Below, piece by piece: positions 55,601 to 64,000 of a DNA stretch of 64,000 nt. The stretch is taken from assembly GCF_026340095.1 (NCBI RefSeq), contig NZ_JAPEPO010000001.1, positions 2,262,501 to 2,326,500 on the forward strand. Direction: 5' to 3'. A model generated the notes under the pieces. It was not told the origin of the DNA and did no database searches. It saw only the letters and a list, made by a program, of their open reading frames with translations. Each line of letters opens with the position of its first letter. Within the stretch, counting starts at the first letter, position 1. The position numbers and the translations under genes are program-made. This DNA is from Streptomyces sp. NBC_01446. GTDB taxonomy: Bacteria > Actinomycetota > Actinomycetes > Streptomycetales > Streptomycetaceae.

Positions 55601-56070
55601 GCGTCACGGCCGTCCGTGCCGATGGCCAGCTCCATGACCCCGGGAACGATATGGAAGCGGTCGGTCGCGGTGTACGTGACGTCGGCACGACCGAGGACGC
55701 GCGCCTCGCGCCAGCCCCCGGCGGCGATCCGCACATAGGCCCCCGCTCCGGCCGGGCCCCGGACGGCCACCGGCAGCGGACGCATCCCGAGGCCCTCCGT
55801 CGCGTCGGTGCGGATGAGCGCGAGGGCCGATTCGGGGAGCGGGACGACGTCGGCGGCGCCCACGACACAGGTGATCCCGCCGGGCGCGCGCAGCACGACG
55901 CGGCCGAGTCCGTCGACCACTTCATGGCTGGTGACGACGGTGCCGTGGTCGTCGGCGACGAAGCCGGCGCCGCGCGGGCGTCCGGCCAGATCGAAGACAT
56001 GGACGAGGGGCGGCCCGGTCCCGGGATCCGTCGCGTCCCCGTCGCCGGCCCGGGGGCCACGTCCCGCCAT
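52609..56070 (-). CDS. Large trypsin-like/STAND-type NTPase with degenerate active sites, 1153 aa
   Basis: The N-terminal 210 residues have a trypsin-like fold. His49 is kept (VVTSHEVV), but the acidic position reads SALALI and the Ser motif GxSGGP is GAAGGP (162-167, Ala164), so the protease looks dead. A P-loop module follows: GAPGSGRT (279-286) with Arg in place of the Walker A Lys, and LVLLLDGPEEMP as Walker B. The remaining 700 residues are helical repeats. The layout resembles trypsin-NTPase conflict or signalling proteins of actinobacteria. Start ATG 56070 has GGGAGG 7 bp upstream. The function is unknown. It lies between ribF and truB. Confidence 0.85.
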   Translation of the reverse strand: MAGRGPRAGDGDATDPGTGPPLVHVFDLAGRPRGAGFVADDHGTVVTSHEVVDGLGRVVLRAPGGITCVVGAADVVPLPESALALIRTDATEGLGMRPLPVAVRGPAGAGAYVRIAAGGWREARVLGRADVTYTATDRFHIVPGVMELAIGTDGRDALRLGGGAAGGPVVDAASGAVLAVLGTALEAGHGAAAGFAVPLREAAAADPEGPLAALLARNAATVPVYGDDLNPAGALQLTATSVGSDGPGGILDPEPVERPEVAREFAAFEASAAAVLALVGAPGSGRTTELAACAARRGRGAHPAPTLWLRGADLHGDDRSVADAARRTLVRAGRIVAASLPGAVPGETGEPGGAEPGGVGVGDVSPERIAALACAAGRPLVLLLDGPEEMPPVLAHRLTEWTEGTARWLRETGVRLVVACRGEYWERAGELFPPGVLYGRTGRLPACVPLGELTGDQARVARERYGLPEDALAGRDARHPLALRLLAEVRAALPGPVPGSADRDAVFAAYLDLMCLRVAVRLAAVNGLRGTAVRRLAARVSGQVHEAARRCLGPGQGELDREAFEEVFPWGALPGRRGGGVTAWAPAVLTEGVLVPAGRGYRFAHEEVADWIQGMHLDLDEALRALVHRDRDGGRAAPAVPVPRHRAGPVVQALLLVERQQGPAQLGAHLAELALRSLTPGDADASWWAAHLVEEALLRVPDATPYLGVLEPLADRGRLDPSFWRRIPVTDADRLGLLRRLVVHDPPPGSHDRHLDTVADLLTADPAGVQVHLTRWFDDARPLPALPDATVATAAQALLHTHRHRAVDDLTEALADCAHPHADELLAVLADEEPSALCRAVDRWARDERPARRSSAVTYALRVAPHVTTDADHGLLRYAALALLARTTDSARHGAALALLVRDPQTRDTYLARALERFAEGDAQLPVSALAAALATHPEPVLRAFRARVREPGGAADVLGALAGVTAPALARRAAALVEDLSADRPDTAEDVAAYVDRCLEHGPAGRAVLFPLVTGLLRTCPAPGRAALAPVLAAPGTGASRALRGELLDVLLTHEDDPDVLDAVLRTAARSAGGAGVTRTRDLVRRTGQRLVRTPEGAARFDRALVEFADSVPGFAALLVQWLAGAPREWAALVGPSARRVIGDLAGVRVPA

Positions 56071-56238
56071 CGTCGAACCTCCCGCCACGCCCCGTAGGAC
56101 CGACGGTAGGCGCGTGGTGATCAGCGGAACAGGCGCCAGAGCGAACGCGCCCCCTTCCACTCCCTCGGTTCACTCCGAGCGCCCGCCCGAAGGGGTGAAC
56201 AGATCGGGGGTGATGGATAGACCCTTGGAGGGGGGGTT

Positions 56239-56278
56239 CGTGGAGCGGCACGCGGCTGACTGCGCGCGCCGCTCCACG
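56239..56278 (-). terminator. Terminator of the rimP-truB operon
   Basis: Perfect 11-bp arms (cgtggagcggc / gccgctccacg) with an 18-nt loop that can fold further lie 19 bp after the truB stop. They separate truB from the gene at 52609, so that gene needs its own promoter. Confidence 0.75.
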
Positions 56279-56297
56279 GCGGGGGGCGGCGAAGAGA

Positions 56298-57206
56298 TCA
56301 GCCGAAGACGGCGAGGCTCTTCGCCTTGCCCTTCGACTCCTCCACGAGCGCGAGGAACACACCCTCGGGGTCGAACACGGCGACTGGCCCGGCGCCCGCG
56401 TACTCGCCGGGCACCTCCAGACGGACCCCGTTGAGCAGCAGCTTGGCGCGCTTGGCATCCACGTCCCAGCGGGGGAACGCGGCGGTGGCGGCGTCCGCCA
56501 CGGGCATCACCGTCAGCTCCTCCTGGAGCTGGTCGAGGGTACGCGCGGAGTCCAGCTTGTAGGGGCCGACCCGCGTGCGCCGCAGCGCCGTGAGGTGACC
56601 GCCGACGCCCAGGTCCGCGCCCAGGTCCCTGGCGAGGGCCCGGATGTACGTCCCGGACGAGCAGACCACCGAGACGACCAGATCGAGGACCGGGGTGCCG
56701 TCCTCGGCGACCGCGTCCCTGATGTCGTAGACGGTGAAGGACGAGACGGTGACCGGCCGCGCCGGGATCTCGAACTCCTCGCCCTCACGGGCCCGCTTGT
56801 AGGAACGTACGCCGTTGATCTTGATGGCGCTGACCTTGGACGGCACCTGCATGATGGCGCCGGTCAGCTTGGCGACCCCGGCGTCGATCGCGTCGCGGCG
56901 CACGCCGGACGCGTCGGTGGACGAGGTGAGGTCGCCCTCGGCGTCGTCGGTCAGCGTGTTCTGGCCGAGCCGGATCGTGCCGAGGTACTCCTTCTCGGTC
57001 AGCGCGAGATGGCCGAGCAGCTTGGTCGCCCGTTCCACGCCGAGGACCAGGACTCCGGTCGCCATGGGGTCGAGCGTGCCCGCGTGGCCGACGCGGCGGG
57101 TCTTCGCGATCCCGCGCATCTTGGCCACCACGTCGTGCGAAGTGAAGCCCGACGGCTTGTCGACAATGACAAGACCGTCGGGCGTCGGGGTGTTCTTCTG
57201 CGTCAT
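56298..57206 (-). CDS. truB: tRNA pseudouridine(55) synthase
   Basis: TruB makes pseudouridine 55 in the T-loop of tRNAs. The 302-residue protein has the catalytic Asp46 in GHAGTLDPMATG and the conserved start DGLVIVDKPSGFTSHDVV. LTEKEYLGTIRLG and SGTYIRALARDLG are also typical. The start overlaps the rbfA stop by 4 bp (ATGA), so the two are coupled. It is last in the long translation operon and is followed by a hairpin. Confidence 0.97.
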   Translation of the reverse strand: MTQKNTPTPDGLVIVDKPSGFTSHDVVAKMRGIAKTRRVGHAGTLDPMATGVLVLGVERATKLLGHLALTEKEYLGTIRLGQNTLTDDAEGDLTSSTDASGVRRDAIDAGVAKLTGAIMQVPSKVSAIKINGVRSYKRAREGEEFEIPARPVTVSSFTVYDIRDAVAEDGTPVLDLVVSVVCSSGTYIRALARDLGADLGVGGHLTALRRTRVGPYKLDSARTLDQLQEELTVMPVADAATAAFPRWDVDAKRAKLLLNGVRLEVPGEYAGAGPVAVFDPEGVFLALVEESKGKAKSLAVFG

Positions 57207-57664
57207 TCCGAGGCTTCGCCGTCCTCGTCCGCGCCGTCCTCGTCCTCGGGCTTGCGGTACGCGTCCGCGCCCCCGGCGAACTCGGCACCGGCAGACGCCT
57301 CCCGGACCTTCTCGTCCGAGATCCGGGCCTTGTCGAGGAGGTCGTCGATGGCCTTGGCGTTGTCCGGCAGCGCGTCCGCCACGAAGGCCAGGGTCGGCGT
57401 GAACTTCACACCGGCCGCCTGGCCCACCGCCGAACGGAGTACGCCCTTGGCGCTCTCGAAGCCGGCCGCGGCAGCGGCACGCTCCTCGTCGTCGCCGTAG
57501 ACCGTGTAGAAGACGGTCGCCTCCCGCAGGTCACCCGTCACCCGGGTGTCCGTGATGGTCACATGCGTACCGAGCCGCGGGTCCTTGATCCCCCGCTGGA
57601 GCTTCTTGGCCACCACCTCTCGGATGAGGTCCGCCAGCCTTTTCGCCCGCGCGTTGTCGGCCAC
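57203..57664 (-). CDS. rbfA: 30S ribosome-binding factor A
   Basis: RbfA helps mature the 17S rRNA 5' end and late 30S assembly. The 153-residue product has the KH-like core (RVADLI-type start as RLADLIREVVAKKLQ, VTITDTRVTGDL, ATVFYTVYGD). A C-terminal acidic tail of about 35 residues (PEDEDGADEDGEASE) extends it beyond the shorter forms. It starts at GTG 57664, 33 bp after the DUF503 gene. Confidence 0.95.
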   Translation of the reverse strand: MADNARAKRLADLIREVVAKKLQRGIKDPRLGTHVTITDTRVTGDLREATVFYTVYGDDEERAAAAAGFESAKGVLRSAVGQAAGVKFTPTLAFVADALPDNAKAIDDLLDKARISDEKVREASAGAEFAGGADAYRKPEDEDGADEDGEASE

Positions 57665-57697
57665 TGCGCCGTCTCCTTCTTCGCCTTGCTCTTAAAG

Positions 57698-57991
57698 TCA
57701 GTCTTCGTCGCCGTGGAGCCTGCGTCGAACGGAGAGCAGCTCCACCTCGGGACGGGCGGCGATAAGACGCTCGCACCGGTCCAGTACGTCGGTGAGGTGC
57801 CCCGTGTCCCCGGAGACCATCGCCAGGCCGATCTCGGCCCTGCGGTGAAGTTCCTGGTTCCCGGTCTCCGCCGCACTCACCGCGTACTTGCGCTGAAGTT
57901 CGGCGACGATCGGGCGGACCACGGAGCGTTTCTCCTTCAGCGAGCGAACGTCGCCGAGGAGCAGATCAAAGGACAGAGTCCCCACATACAT
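57698..57991 (-). CDS. DUF503 family protein, 97 aa
   Basis: MYVGTLSFDLLLGDVRSLKEKR followed by SAAETGNQELHRRAEIGLA is the DUF503 (YlxP-like) signature. The family is a small ferredoxin-like fold found between infB and rbfA in many Gram-positive operons. A ribosome-assembly role is suspected from that context. I use ATG 57991, the usual family start; a GTG at 58039 would add 16 residues. The ribosome binding site is weak for both. The infB terminator lies just upstream. Confidence 0.92.
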   Translation of the reverse strand: MYVGTLSFDLLLGDVRSLKEKRSVVRPIVAELQRKYAVSAAETGNQELHRRAEIGLAMVSGDTGHLTDVLDRCERLIAARPEVELLSVRRRLHGDED

Positions 57992-58073
57992 GTGTGTCCG
58001 GATGTCCCGCCGGTTCGGGTTCGTGGCCCCACCAACCACTTGGCGGGGACACCAGAACCGTACACGGAACGGC

Positions 58074-58114
58074 CGGGGCCGATCGACGGGATTTCGTCCC
58101 GCCGACCGGCCCCG
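58074..58114 (-). terminator. Hairpin after infB
   Basis: On the infB transcript two 18-base arms pair fully, with two G-U wobbles and a CGAAA loop (arms 58074-58091 and 58097-58114). It lies 19 bp past the infB stop. It may reduce, not block, transcription into the DUF503-rbfA-truB genes. Confidence 0.75.
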
Positions 58115-58132
58115 ACCTTCACCGTGCGCGGA

Positions 58133-61100
58133 TCAGGCGCGCGGCTTCTCGCGCATCTCGTACGTCGCGATGACGTCGTCGATCTTGATGTCGTTGAAGT
58201 TTCCGAGGTTGATACCGCCCTCGAAGCCTTCGCGGATCTCGGTGACGTCGTCCTTGAAACGACGCAGCCCGGAGATGTTGAGGTTCTCCGCGATGACCTT
58301 GCCATCGCGCAGCAGGCGCGCCTTGGTGTTGCGCTTGACCTCGCCGGACCGGACGAGCACACCGGCGATGTTGCCCAGCTTGGACGAGCGGAAGATCTCG
58401 CGGATCTCCGCCGTGCCGAGCTCGACCTCTTCGTACTCCGGCTTGAGCATGCCCTTGAGGGCCGCCTCGATCTCCTCGATGGCCTGGTAGATCACCGAGT
58501 AGTAGCGGACGTCGACGCCCTCGCGGTCCGCCATCTGGGCCGCGCGGCCCGCAGCGCGGACGTTGAAGCCGATGACGATCGCGTCGGAACCGGTCGCCAG
58601 GTCGATGTCCGACTCGGTGACCGCACCCACGCCGCGGTGCAGGACGCGGATGTCGACCTCTTCACCGACGTCGAGCTGGAGCAGCGAGGACTCGAGAGCC
58701 TCCACCGAACCGGACGCGTCGCCCTTGATGATGAGGTTGAGTTCCTGCACCAGACCGGCCTTGAGGGCCTCGTCCAGGTTCTCCAGGGAGAACCGGACAC
58801 CGCGCCGCGCGAAGTTGGCGTTGCGCTCGCGAGCGGCACGCTTCTCGGCGATCTGACGGGCCGTACGGTCCTCGTCGACCACCAGGAAGTTGTCGCCGGC
58901 ACCCGGGACGTTGGTGAGACCAAGGACGAGGACGGGGGTCGAGGGACCCGCTTCCTCGACGTTGTTCCCGTTGTCGTCGAGCATCGCGCGGACACGGCCG
59001 TACGCGTCGCCGACCACCATCGTGTCGCCGATGCGCAGCGTGCCGCGCTGGACCAGGACGGTCGAAACGGCACCGCGGCCACGGTCGAGGTGGGACTCGA
59101 TCGCAATACCCTGCGCGTCCTGCTCCGGGTTGGCCCGCAGGTCGAGCGAGGCATCCGCGGTCAGGACCACGGCCTCGAGCAGGGAGTCGATGTTCAGACC
59201 CTGCTTGGCGGAGATGTCGACGAACATCGTGTCGCCGCCGTACTCCTCGGCCACCAGACCGAACTCGGTGAGCTGACCGCGCACCTTGGTCGGGTCGGCA
59301 CCCTCGACGTCGATCTTGTTGACCGCCACGACGATCGGCACGCCGGCCGCCTTCGCGTGGTTGAGCGCCTCGATCGTCTGCGGCATCACGCCGTCGTTCG
59401 CCGCGACCACGAGGATCGCGATGTCCGTCGACTTCGCACCACGGGCACGCATGGCGGTGAACGCCTCGTGACCCGGGGTGTCGATGAAGGTGATGCGGCG
59501 CTCTTCGTCGTTGACCTCGGTGGAGACCTGGTACGCACCGATGTGCTGCGTGATACCGCCGGCCTCGCCCGCGACGACGTTCGTCTTGCGGATGGTGTCG
59601 AGCAGTCGGGTCTTACCGTGGTCGACGTGACCCATGACGGTCACGACCGGCGGACGCGCGACGAGGAACTCCTCGCCACCCTCGTCCTCGCCGAACTCGA
59701 TGTCGAAGGACTCGAGCAGCTCGCGGTCCTCCTCCTCGGGGCTGACGATCTCGAGGATGTAGTTCATCTCATCCGCGAGGAGCTTCAGCGTCTCGTCGGA
59801 GACGGACTGCGTGGCAGTGACCATCTCGCCGAGGTTCATCATCACGGCGACGAGCGACGCCGGGTTGGCGTTGATCTTCTCCGCGAAGTCGGTGAGGGAG
59901 GCACCGCGCGACAGACGGACGGACTGTCCGTTGCCGCGAGGCAGCATGACGCCGCCGACCGACGGGGCCTGCATGGCCTCGTACTCCTGGCGCCTCTGCC
60001 GCTTCGACTTACGGCCACGACGGGCGGGCCCGCCGGGACGGCCGAACGCACCCTGCGTGCCACCACGGGCACCGGGACCACCGGGACGACCGCCACCGGG
60101 ACGACCGGCGAAGCCGCCACCGCCACCGGGACGACCGGCGAAACCGCCACCGCCGCCACCGGGACGACCGGCGAAACCGCCACCGCCGCCACCGGGACCG
60201 GCCGGACGGCCGGCGAAGCCGCCGCCGCCACCGGGACGACCGCCGCCGCCACCCGGGCGACCGCCGCCGCCGGGACCACGGCCACCGCCGGGGCCACCAC
60301 CGGGACGCGGGCTGCCGGCAGCGGGACGCTGCGGCATCATGCCCGGGTTCGGACGGTTACCACCGGGGGCACCACCCGGACGCGGAGCGCCGGCCTGCGG
60401 ACGGGGCATGCCGCCCGGAGTCGGACGGGCACCGCCCTGACCCTGCGGACGCGGGGCGCCACCGGGGCCACCCTGCGGGCGCGGGCCGCCGGGGCCACCC
60501 TGGCCGCCGCCGGGACGCGGGGCACCGCCGGGACGGGGCGCCTGGGGGCGCGCCATGCCGGTGGAGCCACCAGAGGTGAACGGGTTGTTACCGGGACGCG
60601 GGCCGGCGGGACGACCGCCGGGACGCTGGCCCTGACCCTGGCCGCCGGGGCGCGGGGCACCCTGACGGTCACCGCGGTCACCGCGGTCACCGCGGTCGCC
60701 ACGACCCTGACCCTGAGCACCCTGGCCGGGACCGGCCGGGCGGGCGCCACCGGGCTTGGGGGCACCGGGACGGGCACCCGGACGCGGACCGGCTGCCGGG
60801 GAGGCCGCGGGGGCCTGGGCAGCGGGAGCGGCCGGAGCCGCGGGCGGCGCCGTGAACTCGGGCGCGGCCGGGGCCGGAGCCGCGGGACGCGGAGCCGGCT
60901 TCGGGCCGGGCGTCGGACGCTGACCGGCGGCCGGGGTCACCGGGGCGGCGGCAGCGGGCTTCTCCGCGACGGCAGGCTTAGGAGCCGGCGGGCGCGGAGC
61001 AGCAGGCTTTGCGGCCTGCGCCGGAGACGGGGTCGGACGGGCCGGCGAGGGCTTCGCGGGCGCGGCCTTGCGGGCGGCGGGCTTGCCGCCGCCACTGCCC

Positions 61101-61255
61101 TGCTGGAGGGCGTCAGTCAGCTTGCGTACTACAGGCGCCTCGATCGTCGAGGACGCCGAACGGACAAATTCACCGAGTTCTTGGAGCTTGGCCATGACGA
61201 CCTTGCTCTCCACCCCGAACTCCTTGGCGAGTTCGTATACCCGGACCTTAGCCAC
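58133..61255 (-). CDS. infB: Translation initiation factor IF-2
   Basis: IF-2 is the GTPase that brings initiator tRNA to the 30S subunit. The 1040 residues begin with the small IF2_N helix domain ([20 protein letters not shown]). A long Pro/Ala/Gly/Arg-rich linker (about 65-410) typical of actinobacteria follows. The G domain has GHVDHGKT (about 540), DTPGHE and NKID, and domains II-IV follow. The linker contains repeated [16 protein letters not shown] motifs. GTG start at 61255. Part of the rimP-nusA-ylxR-infB run. Confidence 0.97.
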   Translation of the reverse strand: MAKVRVYELAKEFGVESKVVMAKLQELGEFVRSASSTIEAPVVRKLTDALQQGSGGGKPAARKAAPAKPSPARPTPSPAQAAKPAAPRPPAPKPAVAEKPAAAAPVTPAAGQRPTPGPKPAPRPAAPAPAAPEFTAPPAAPAAPAAQAPAASPAAGPRPGARPGAPKPGGARPAGPGQGAQGQGRGDRGDRGDRGDRQGAPRPGGQGQGQRPGGRPAGPRPGNNPFTSGGSTGMARPQAPRPGGAPRPGGGQGGPGGPRPQGGPGGAPRPQGQGGARPTPGGMPRPQAGAPRPGGAPGGNRPNPGMMPQRPAAGSPRPGGGPGGGRGPGGGGRPGGGGGRPGGGGGFAGRPAGPGGGGGGFAGRPGGGGGGFAGRPGGGGGFAGRPGGGRPGGPGARGGTQGAFGRPGGPARRGRKSKRQRRQEYEAMQAPSVGGVMLPRGNGQSVRLSRGASLTDFAEKINANPASLVAVMMNLGEMVTATQSVSDETLKLLADEMNYILEIVSPEEEDRELLESFDIEFGEDEGGEEFLVARPPVVTVMGHVDHGKTRLLDTIRKTNVVAGEAGGITQHIGAYQVSTEVNDEERRITFIDTPGHEAFTAMRARGAKSTDIAILVVAANDGVMPQTIEALNHAKAAGVPIVVAVNKIDVEGADPTKVRGQLTEFGLVAEEYGGDTMFVDISAKQGLNIDSLLEAVVLTADASLDLRANPEQDAQGIAIESHLDRGRGAVSTVLVQRGTLRIGDTMVVGDAYGRVRAMLDDNGNNVEEAGPSTPVLVLGLTNVPGAGDNFLVVDEDRTARQIAEKRAARERNANFARRGVRFSLENLDEALKAGLVQELNLIIKGDASGSVEALESSLLQLDVGEEVDIRVLHRGVGAVTESDIDLATGSDAIVIGFNVRAAGRAAQMADREGVDVRYYSVIYQAIEEIEAALKGMLKPEYEEVELGTAEIREIFRSSKLGNIAGVLVRSGEVKRNTKARLLRDGKVIAENLNISGLRRFKDDVTEIREGFEGGINLGNFNDIKIDDVIATYEMREKPRA

Positions 61256-61401
61256 TTCGCTCCTTTTAGGTCCGGGTTACGCCGGACCGTCGCTACTTCA
61301 TGGGCGTACTCATCGCGTGCTCATCGAGTGCTCATCGCAATCTCGACCTACTTCCAACTCGCGGGGGTACCAGGACCGCACGGGGTCCCGTACGGCACGT
61401 T

Positions 61402-61680
61402 CTACGGTGTTACCTGCTCGACGCGGTGGCGCAGTGCCTCCGTATCGAACGGTCCAGGGGCTTTGAACGCCCTCTGGAACGCCCGGCGGCGGACCGCCAG
61501 GTCGAGACAGACCAGGGCGGGGTGCACGTACGCACCCCGGCCGGGCAGCGTACCGCGCTGATCGGGGACACATTCACCCTCGATCACCACGATGCGCAGC
61601 AGATCGCTCTTGGCCGTTCGCTCCCGGCATCCCACACACGTGCGCTCTGGGCATGCACCGGCATGCGTCCGGCCAGACAC
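61402..61680 (-). CDS. YlxR (DUF448) family RNA-binding protein
   Basis: The 92-residue product has the YlxR signatures CVGCRER (about 15-21) and GRGAYVHP (about 48-55). The family binds RNA; in Firmicutes it is reported as an RNase P modulator (RnpM), and its gene lies between nusA and infB, as here. The start is GTG 61680. It is 79 bp behind nusA and 146 bp ahead of infB. Confidence 0.93.
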   Translation of the reverse strand: MSGRTHAGACPERTCVGCRERTAKSDLLRIVVIEGECVPDQRGTLPGRGAYVHPALVCLDLAVRRRAFQRAFKAPGPFDTEALRHRVEQVTP

Positions 61681-61759
61681 GCTTAAGTCTACCTCCCCGC
61701 ACCGACCTCACCCCTTTGGGGCAAAAATCGAACGGTTGTTGTCGTGATCTTTGTGGTCG

Positions 61760-62749
61760 CTACTCCGCCGGCTGCTGCTCGGTGTCCGGACGGATGTCGA
61801 TCCGCCAGCCCGTGAGCCGCGCGGCGAGGCGGGCGTTCTGGCCCTCCTTGCCGATGGCGAGCGACAGCTGGTAGTCCGGCACGATCACCCGTGCCGAGCG
61901 GGCGGCCATGTCCACGACCTCGACCTTGGACACGCGCGCCGGGGACAGGGCGTTGGCCACCATGTCGGCCGGGTCGTCGGACCAGTCGACGATGTCGATC
62001 TTCTCGCCGTTGAGCTCGGCCATGACATTGCGCACACGGCCGCCCATCGGGCCGATGCAGGCGCCCTTGGCGTTCAGGCCGGAGCGGGTCGAGCGGACCG
62101 CGATCTTCGTGCGGTGCCCGGCCTCGCGCGCGATGGCGCAGATCTCCACGGAACCGTCGGCGATCTCGGGGACCTCGAGCGCGAACAGCTTCTTCACCAG
62201 GTTCGGGTGCGTGCGCGACAGGGTCACGGAAGGACCGCGCACACCCTTCGCCACGCGCACCACGTACGAGCGAAGGCGAATGCCGTGCTGGTAGTCCTCG
62301 CCCGGGACCTGCTCCTGCACCGGCAGGATGGCCTCGAGCTTGCCGATGTCGACGAGCACGTTCTTCGGGTCGCGGCCCTGCTGGACCACACCCGTCACGA
62401 TGTCGCCCTCGCGGCCGGCGTACTCGCCGAGCGTCGCGTCGTCCTCGGCGTCGCGCAGCCGCTGCAGGATGACCTGCTTCGCGGTCGTCGCGGCGATACG
62501 GCCGAAGTCGGACGGGGTGTCGTCGAACTCCCGGGCCTCCTGGCCCTCTTCGAGGTCCGCCGGGTCCTCCTTCGCCCACACCGTCACATGTCCGCTCTCA
62601 CGGTCGAGGCGCACGCGCGCGTGGCGACGGCTTCCCTCGGTGCGGTGGTAGGCGATGAGGAGGGCCGACTCGATCGCTTCGACCAGCAGGTCGAAGGAGA
62701 TCTCCTTCTCTCGCACCAGACCCCGCAGGGCACTCATGTCGATGTCCAC
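61760..62749 (-). CDS. nusA: Transcription termination/antitermination factor NusA
   Basis: NusA binds RNA polymerase and nascent RNA to control pausing, termination and antitermination. The 329-residue actinobacterial form has the N-terminal polymerase-binding domain, an S1 domain ([20 protein letters not shown]) and two KH domains ([14 protein letters not shown] and [17 protein letters not shown]). It lacks the acidic C-terminal repeats of E. coli NusA. It starts at GTG 62749, 2 bp after the rimP stop. Confidence 0.97.
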   Translation of the reverse strand: MDIDMSALRGLVREKEISFDLLVEAIESALLIAYHRTEGSRRHARVRLDRESGHVTVWAKEDPADLEEGQEAREFDDTPSDFGRIAATTAKQVILQRLRDAEDDATLGEYAGREGDIVTGVVQQGRDPKNVLVDIGKLEAILPVQEQVPGEDYQHGIRLRSYVVRVAKGVRGPSVTLSRTHPNLVKKLFALEVPEIADGSVEICAIAREAGHRTKIAVRSTRSGLNAKGACIGPMGGRVRNVMAELNGEKIDIVDWSDDPADMVANALSPARVSKVEVVDMAARSARVIVPDYQLSLAIGKEGQNARLAARLTGWRIDIRPDTEQQPAE

Positions 62750-62751
62750 GG

Positions 62752-63264
62752 CTACGCCTCCTCTGCATTCTCTTCGTTCTTGTTCTTACGGTTGAACTCG
62801 ACCTGGACACGCGCCTTGGCGATGTCGTCGAAGGTGAGCCTGCGGGCGGTGGGCTTGCGCCCCTTCACGCCGGGCACCTCGAGGTCCAGGCCCTCGTCGT
62901 CGACCTTCAGGATCCGCGCGACGAGCTCGGTGTCGGCGCCGTCGGCCAGCTGGAACTTCACCAGGCGGTCGACCGCACGCAGGTAGTGCCGGTGCTCGGT
63001 CAGCGGCCGCTCGGCGCCCGGGGTGCCGACCTCGAGGTCGTACTCGCCCTCGCCCATGGCGTCCGTCTCGTCCAGCTTCGCCGAGAGCGCACGGCTCACA
63101 TCGGCGACCTGGTCCAGATCCGCTCCGGAATCGGAGTCGACGACGACTCGCAGCACTCGCTTACGTCCGACCGATGCCACTTCGATCTCTTCGAGATCGA
63201 GGCCCTGGGAGCTCACGAGCGGTTCGAGTAGTGACCGCAGCCTCTCGCTCTGGGTGGTGCTCAT
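62752..63264 (-). CDS. rimP: Ribosome maturation factor RimP
   Basis: RimP aids 30S subunit maturation. The 170-residue protein shows the family pattern [20 protein letters not shown] and [13 protein letters not shown] in the N-domain, then [14 protein letters not shown], and an SH3-like C-domain. It heads the minus-strand operon, with nusA 2 bp downstream. The promoter must lie in the 183-bp divergent region shared with the lipoprotein gene at 63448. Confidence 0.96.
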   Translation of the reverse strand: MSTTQSERLRSLLEPLVSSQGLDLEEIEVASVGRKRVLRVVVDSDSGADLDQVADVSRALSAKLDETDAMGEGEYDLEVGTPGAERPLTEHRHYLRAVDRLVKFQLADGADTELVARILKVDDEGLDLEVPGVKGRKPTARRLTFDDIAKARVQVEFNRKNKNEENAEEA

Positions 63265-63447
63265 CCGGGTGACTCCTCGGCCGCGTGTGCTGTTGTGGTC
63301 TCGTCGTGCGTCAGGTCAAAGGGTATCCGGTCCGGGGGGGTGTTGCCGTCCACCAGGCAGGGGCCGAAGGTACGGTGATCACCGGGCCTGCCGCCCGCCG
63401 CTCCTGCTGAAACCTTCCTGCCATCCTTCCTGCCGAGGACGTCTGCC

Positions 63448-63948
63448 GTGCCGTTGACCACTGGGGCCCCCGCGGGGCCGCGTAGAAGGAGCCTGCTGGC
63501 CTCGGTGGCCGGGGCCGCGCTCCTGACGGGCTGTTCCGACGACGAGGACCCCGCGTCGGACGGTGCCAGGGGCGCCCGCAGCGCCTCCGCCACACAGCGG
63601 ATCAAGGCGCGCGCCGCCCGCGACAGCGGCGACCTGCTCGACCGTTACGAGGCCGCGCTCGCGGCCCATCCGGCCCTGGCCGCGCGGCTCGGCCCGTTGC
63701 GCGACGAGGTGGCCCGGCACGCGAAGACCTTCGGTGCGCCGGCTCGCCCGGCCGCGCCCGCCTCTCCCTCGCCGTCCGCCTCGCCGGCCTCCGAGAAGGA
63801 CGCGGTGAGCGCACTGGCGAAGGCCGAGCGGGAACTCGCCGACCGCCGTGCGGCCGCCCTGGTCGAGGCCCCCGCCGAACTGGCGCGCCTGCTGGCCTCG
63901 GTGGCCGCCGCGGGCGCCGGCCACGCGTATCTGCTGACGAAGGACTGA
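63448..63948 (+). CDS. Putative lipoprotein, 166 aa
   Basis: The N-terminus PRRRSLLASVAGAALLTGC has a lipobox (LLTGC) and an RR-x-LL pattern that could be a Tat signal. The mature part is helical and Ala-rich, with a Pro/Ser linker near residues 95-112. No named family was recognised. GTG 63448 has GAGGAC about 9 bp upstream. The next gene starts one base after its stop, so they form an operon. Confidence 0.8.
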   Translation: MPLTTGAPAGPRRRSLLASVAGAALLTGCSDDEDPASDGARGARSASATQRIKARAARDSGDLLDRYEAALAAHPALAARLGPLRDEVARHAKTFGAPARPAAPASPSPSASPASEKDAVSALAKAERELADRRAAALVEAPAELARLLASVAAAGAGHAYLLTKD

Positions 63949-63949
63949 C

Positions 63950-64000
63950 ATGGCCGACATGCGCGACAAGGACGACAGCGACAAGCAGCTCCTCACCGCG
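63950..64000 (+). CDS. Start of a gene cut by the window edge
   Basis: ATG follows the upstream stop by one base and opens MADMRDKDDSDKQLLTA, 17 codons to the edge. From memory, the gene here in Streptomyces encodes a ferritin-like (DUF4439) protein whose N-terminus is similarly charged. The visible part is too short to confirm that. Confidence 0.5.
   Translation, partial: MADMRDKDDSDKQLLTA

Noticed and set aside
57563..61561. A 1332-codon open frame on the plus strand across infB and neighbours
   Set aside because: It is opposite infB, rbfA and DUF503, and its sequence is low-complexity Asp/Val/Thr/Gly-rich without motifs.

Overview
This window is chromosomal DNA from a high-GC actinomycete, almost certainly a Streptomyces. 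The evidence is very high GC with strong third-position GC bias, many GTG starts, actinobacterial forms of IF-2, NusA and DapB, and a Streptomyces-type type VII (ESX) secretion locus. From memory the gene order matches the S. coelicolor chromosome from about SCO5745 down to SCO5701; this was not checked.

Left flank (1-9.7 kb): RNase J (rnj, cut by the window edge), dapA and thyX on the minus strand. Two small plus-strand membrane or secreted genes follow. Then comes a minus-strand run: rpsO, pnp, an M16 peptidase coupled to pnp by GTGA, dapB and a small TPR-like membrane protein, ending at a perfect bidirectional terminator.

Centre (9.9-45.2 kb): a type VII secretion locus. The core is eccD and eccC (divergent), eccB and eccE (divergent), two mycosins, the esxB-esxA pair, a PPE-like protein with a YxxxD tail, another small helical protein and an EspI-like proline-rich MinD ATPase. 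Downstream of esxBA lie an extracellular beta-propeller protein and three kinase-like proteins. Two of these look active and carry propellers; the third has lost every catalytic motif. The machinery is flanked by two copies of a three-gene cassette: a small helical protein, a large protein with a WxG N-terminus, and a lipoprotein. The first gene of the left copy has a one-base frameshift in a G8 run. This cassette pair is the best candidate for an undescribed system: an ESX substrate plus partner plus surface lipoprotein, resembling effector/immunity sets of other type VII systems.

45.2-51.5 kb: a strong terminator, then a five-gene oligopeptide ABC transporter operon with overlapping stops and starts. 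Its binding protein appears to be held by a C-terminal membrane anchor instead of a lipid.

Right flank (51.5-64 kb): ribF, a 1153-residue protein with a degenerate trypsin domain and a P-loop in which Arg replaces Lys, then truB-rbfA-DUF503-infB-ylxR-nusA-rimP on the minus strand. Two plus-strand genes follow, a lipoprotein and the first codons of another gene. In many bacteria ribF is next to rpsO-pnp. Here about 42 kb of secretion and transport genes separate them while both flanks keep the same strand. No tRNA, rRNA, CRISPR array, transposase or phage gene was seen.
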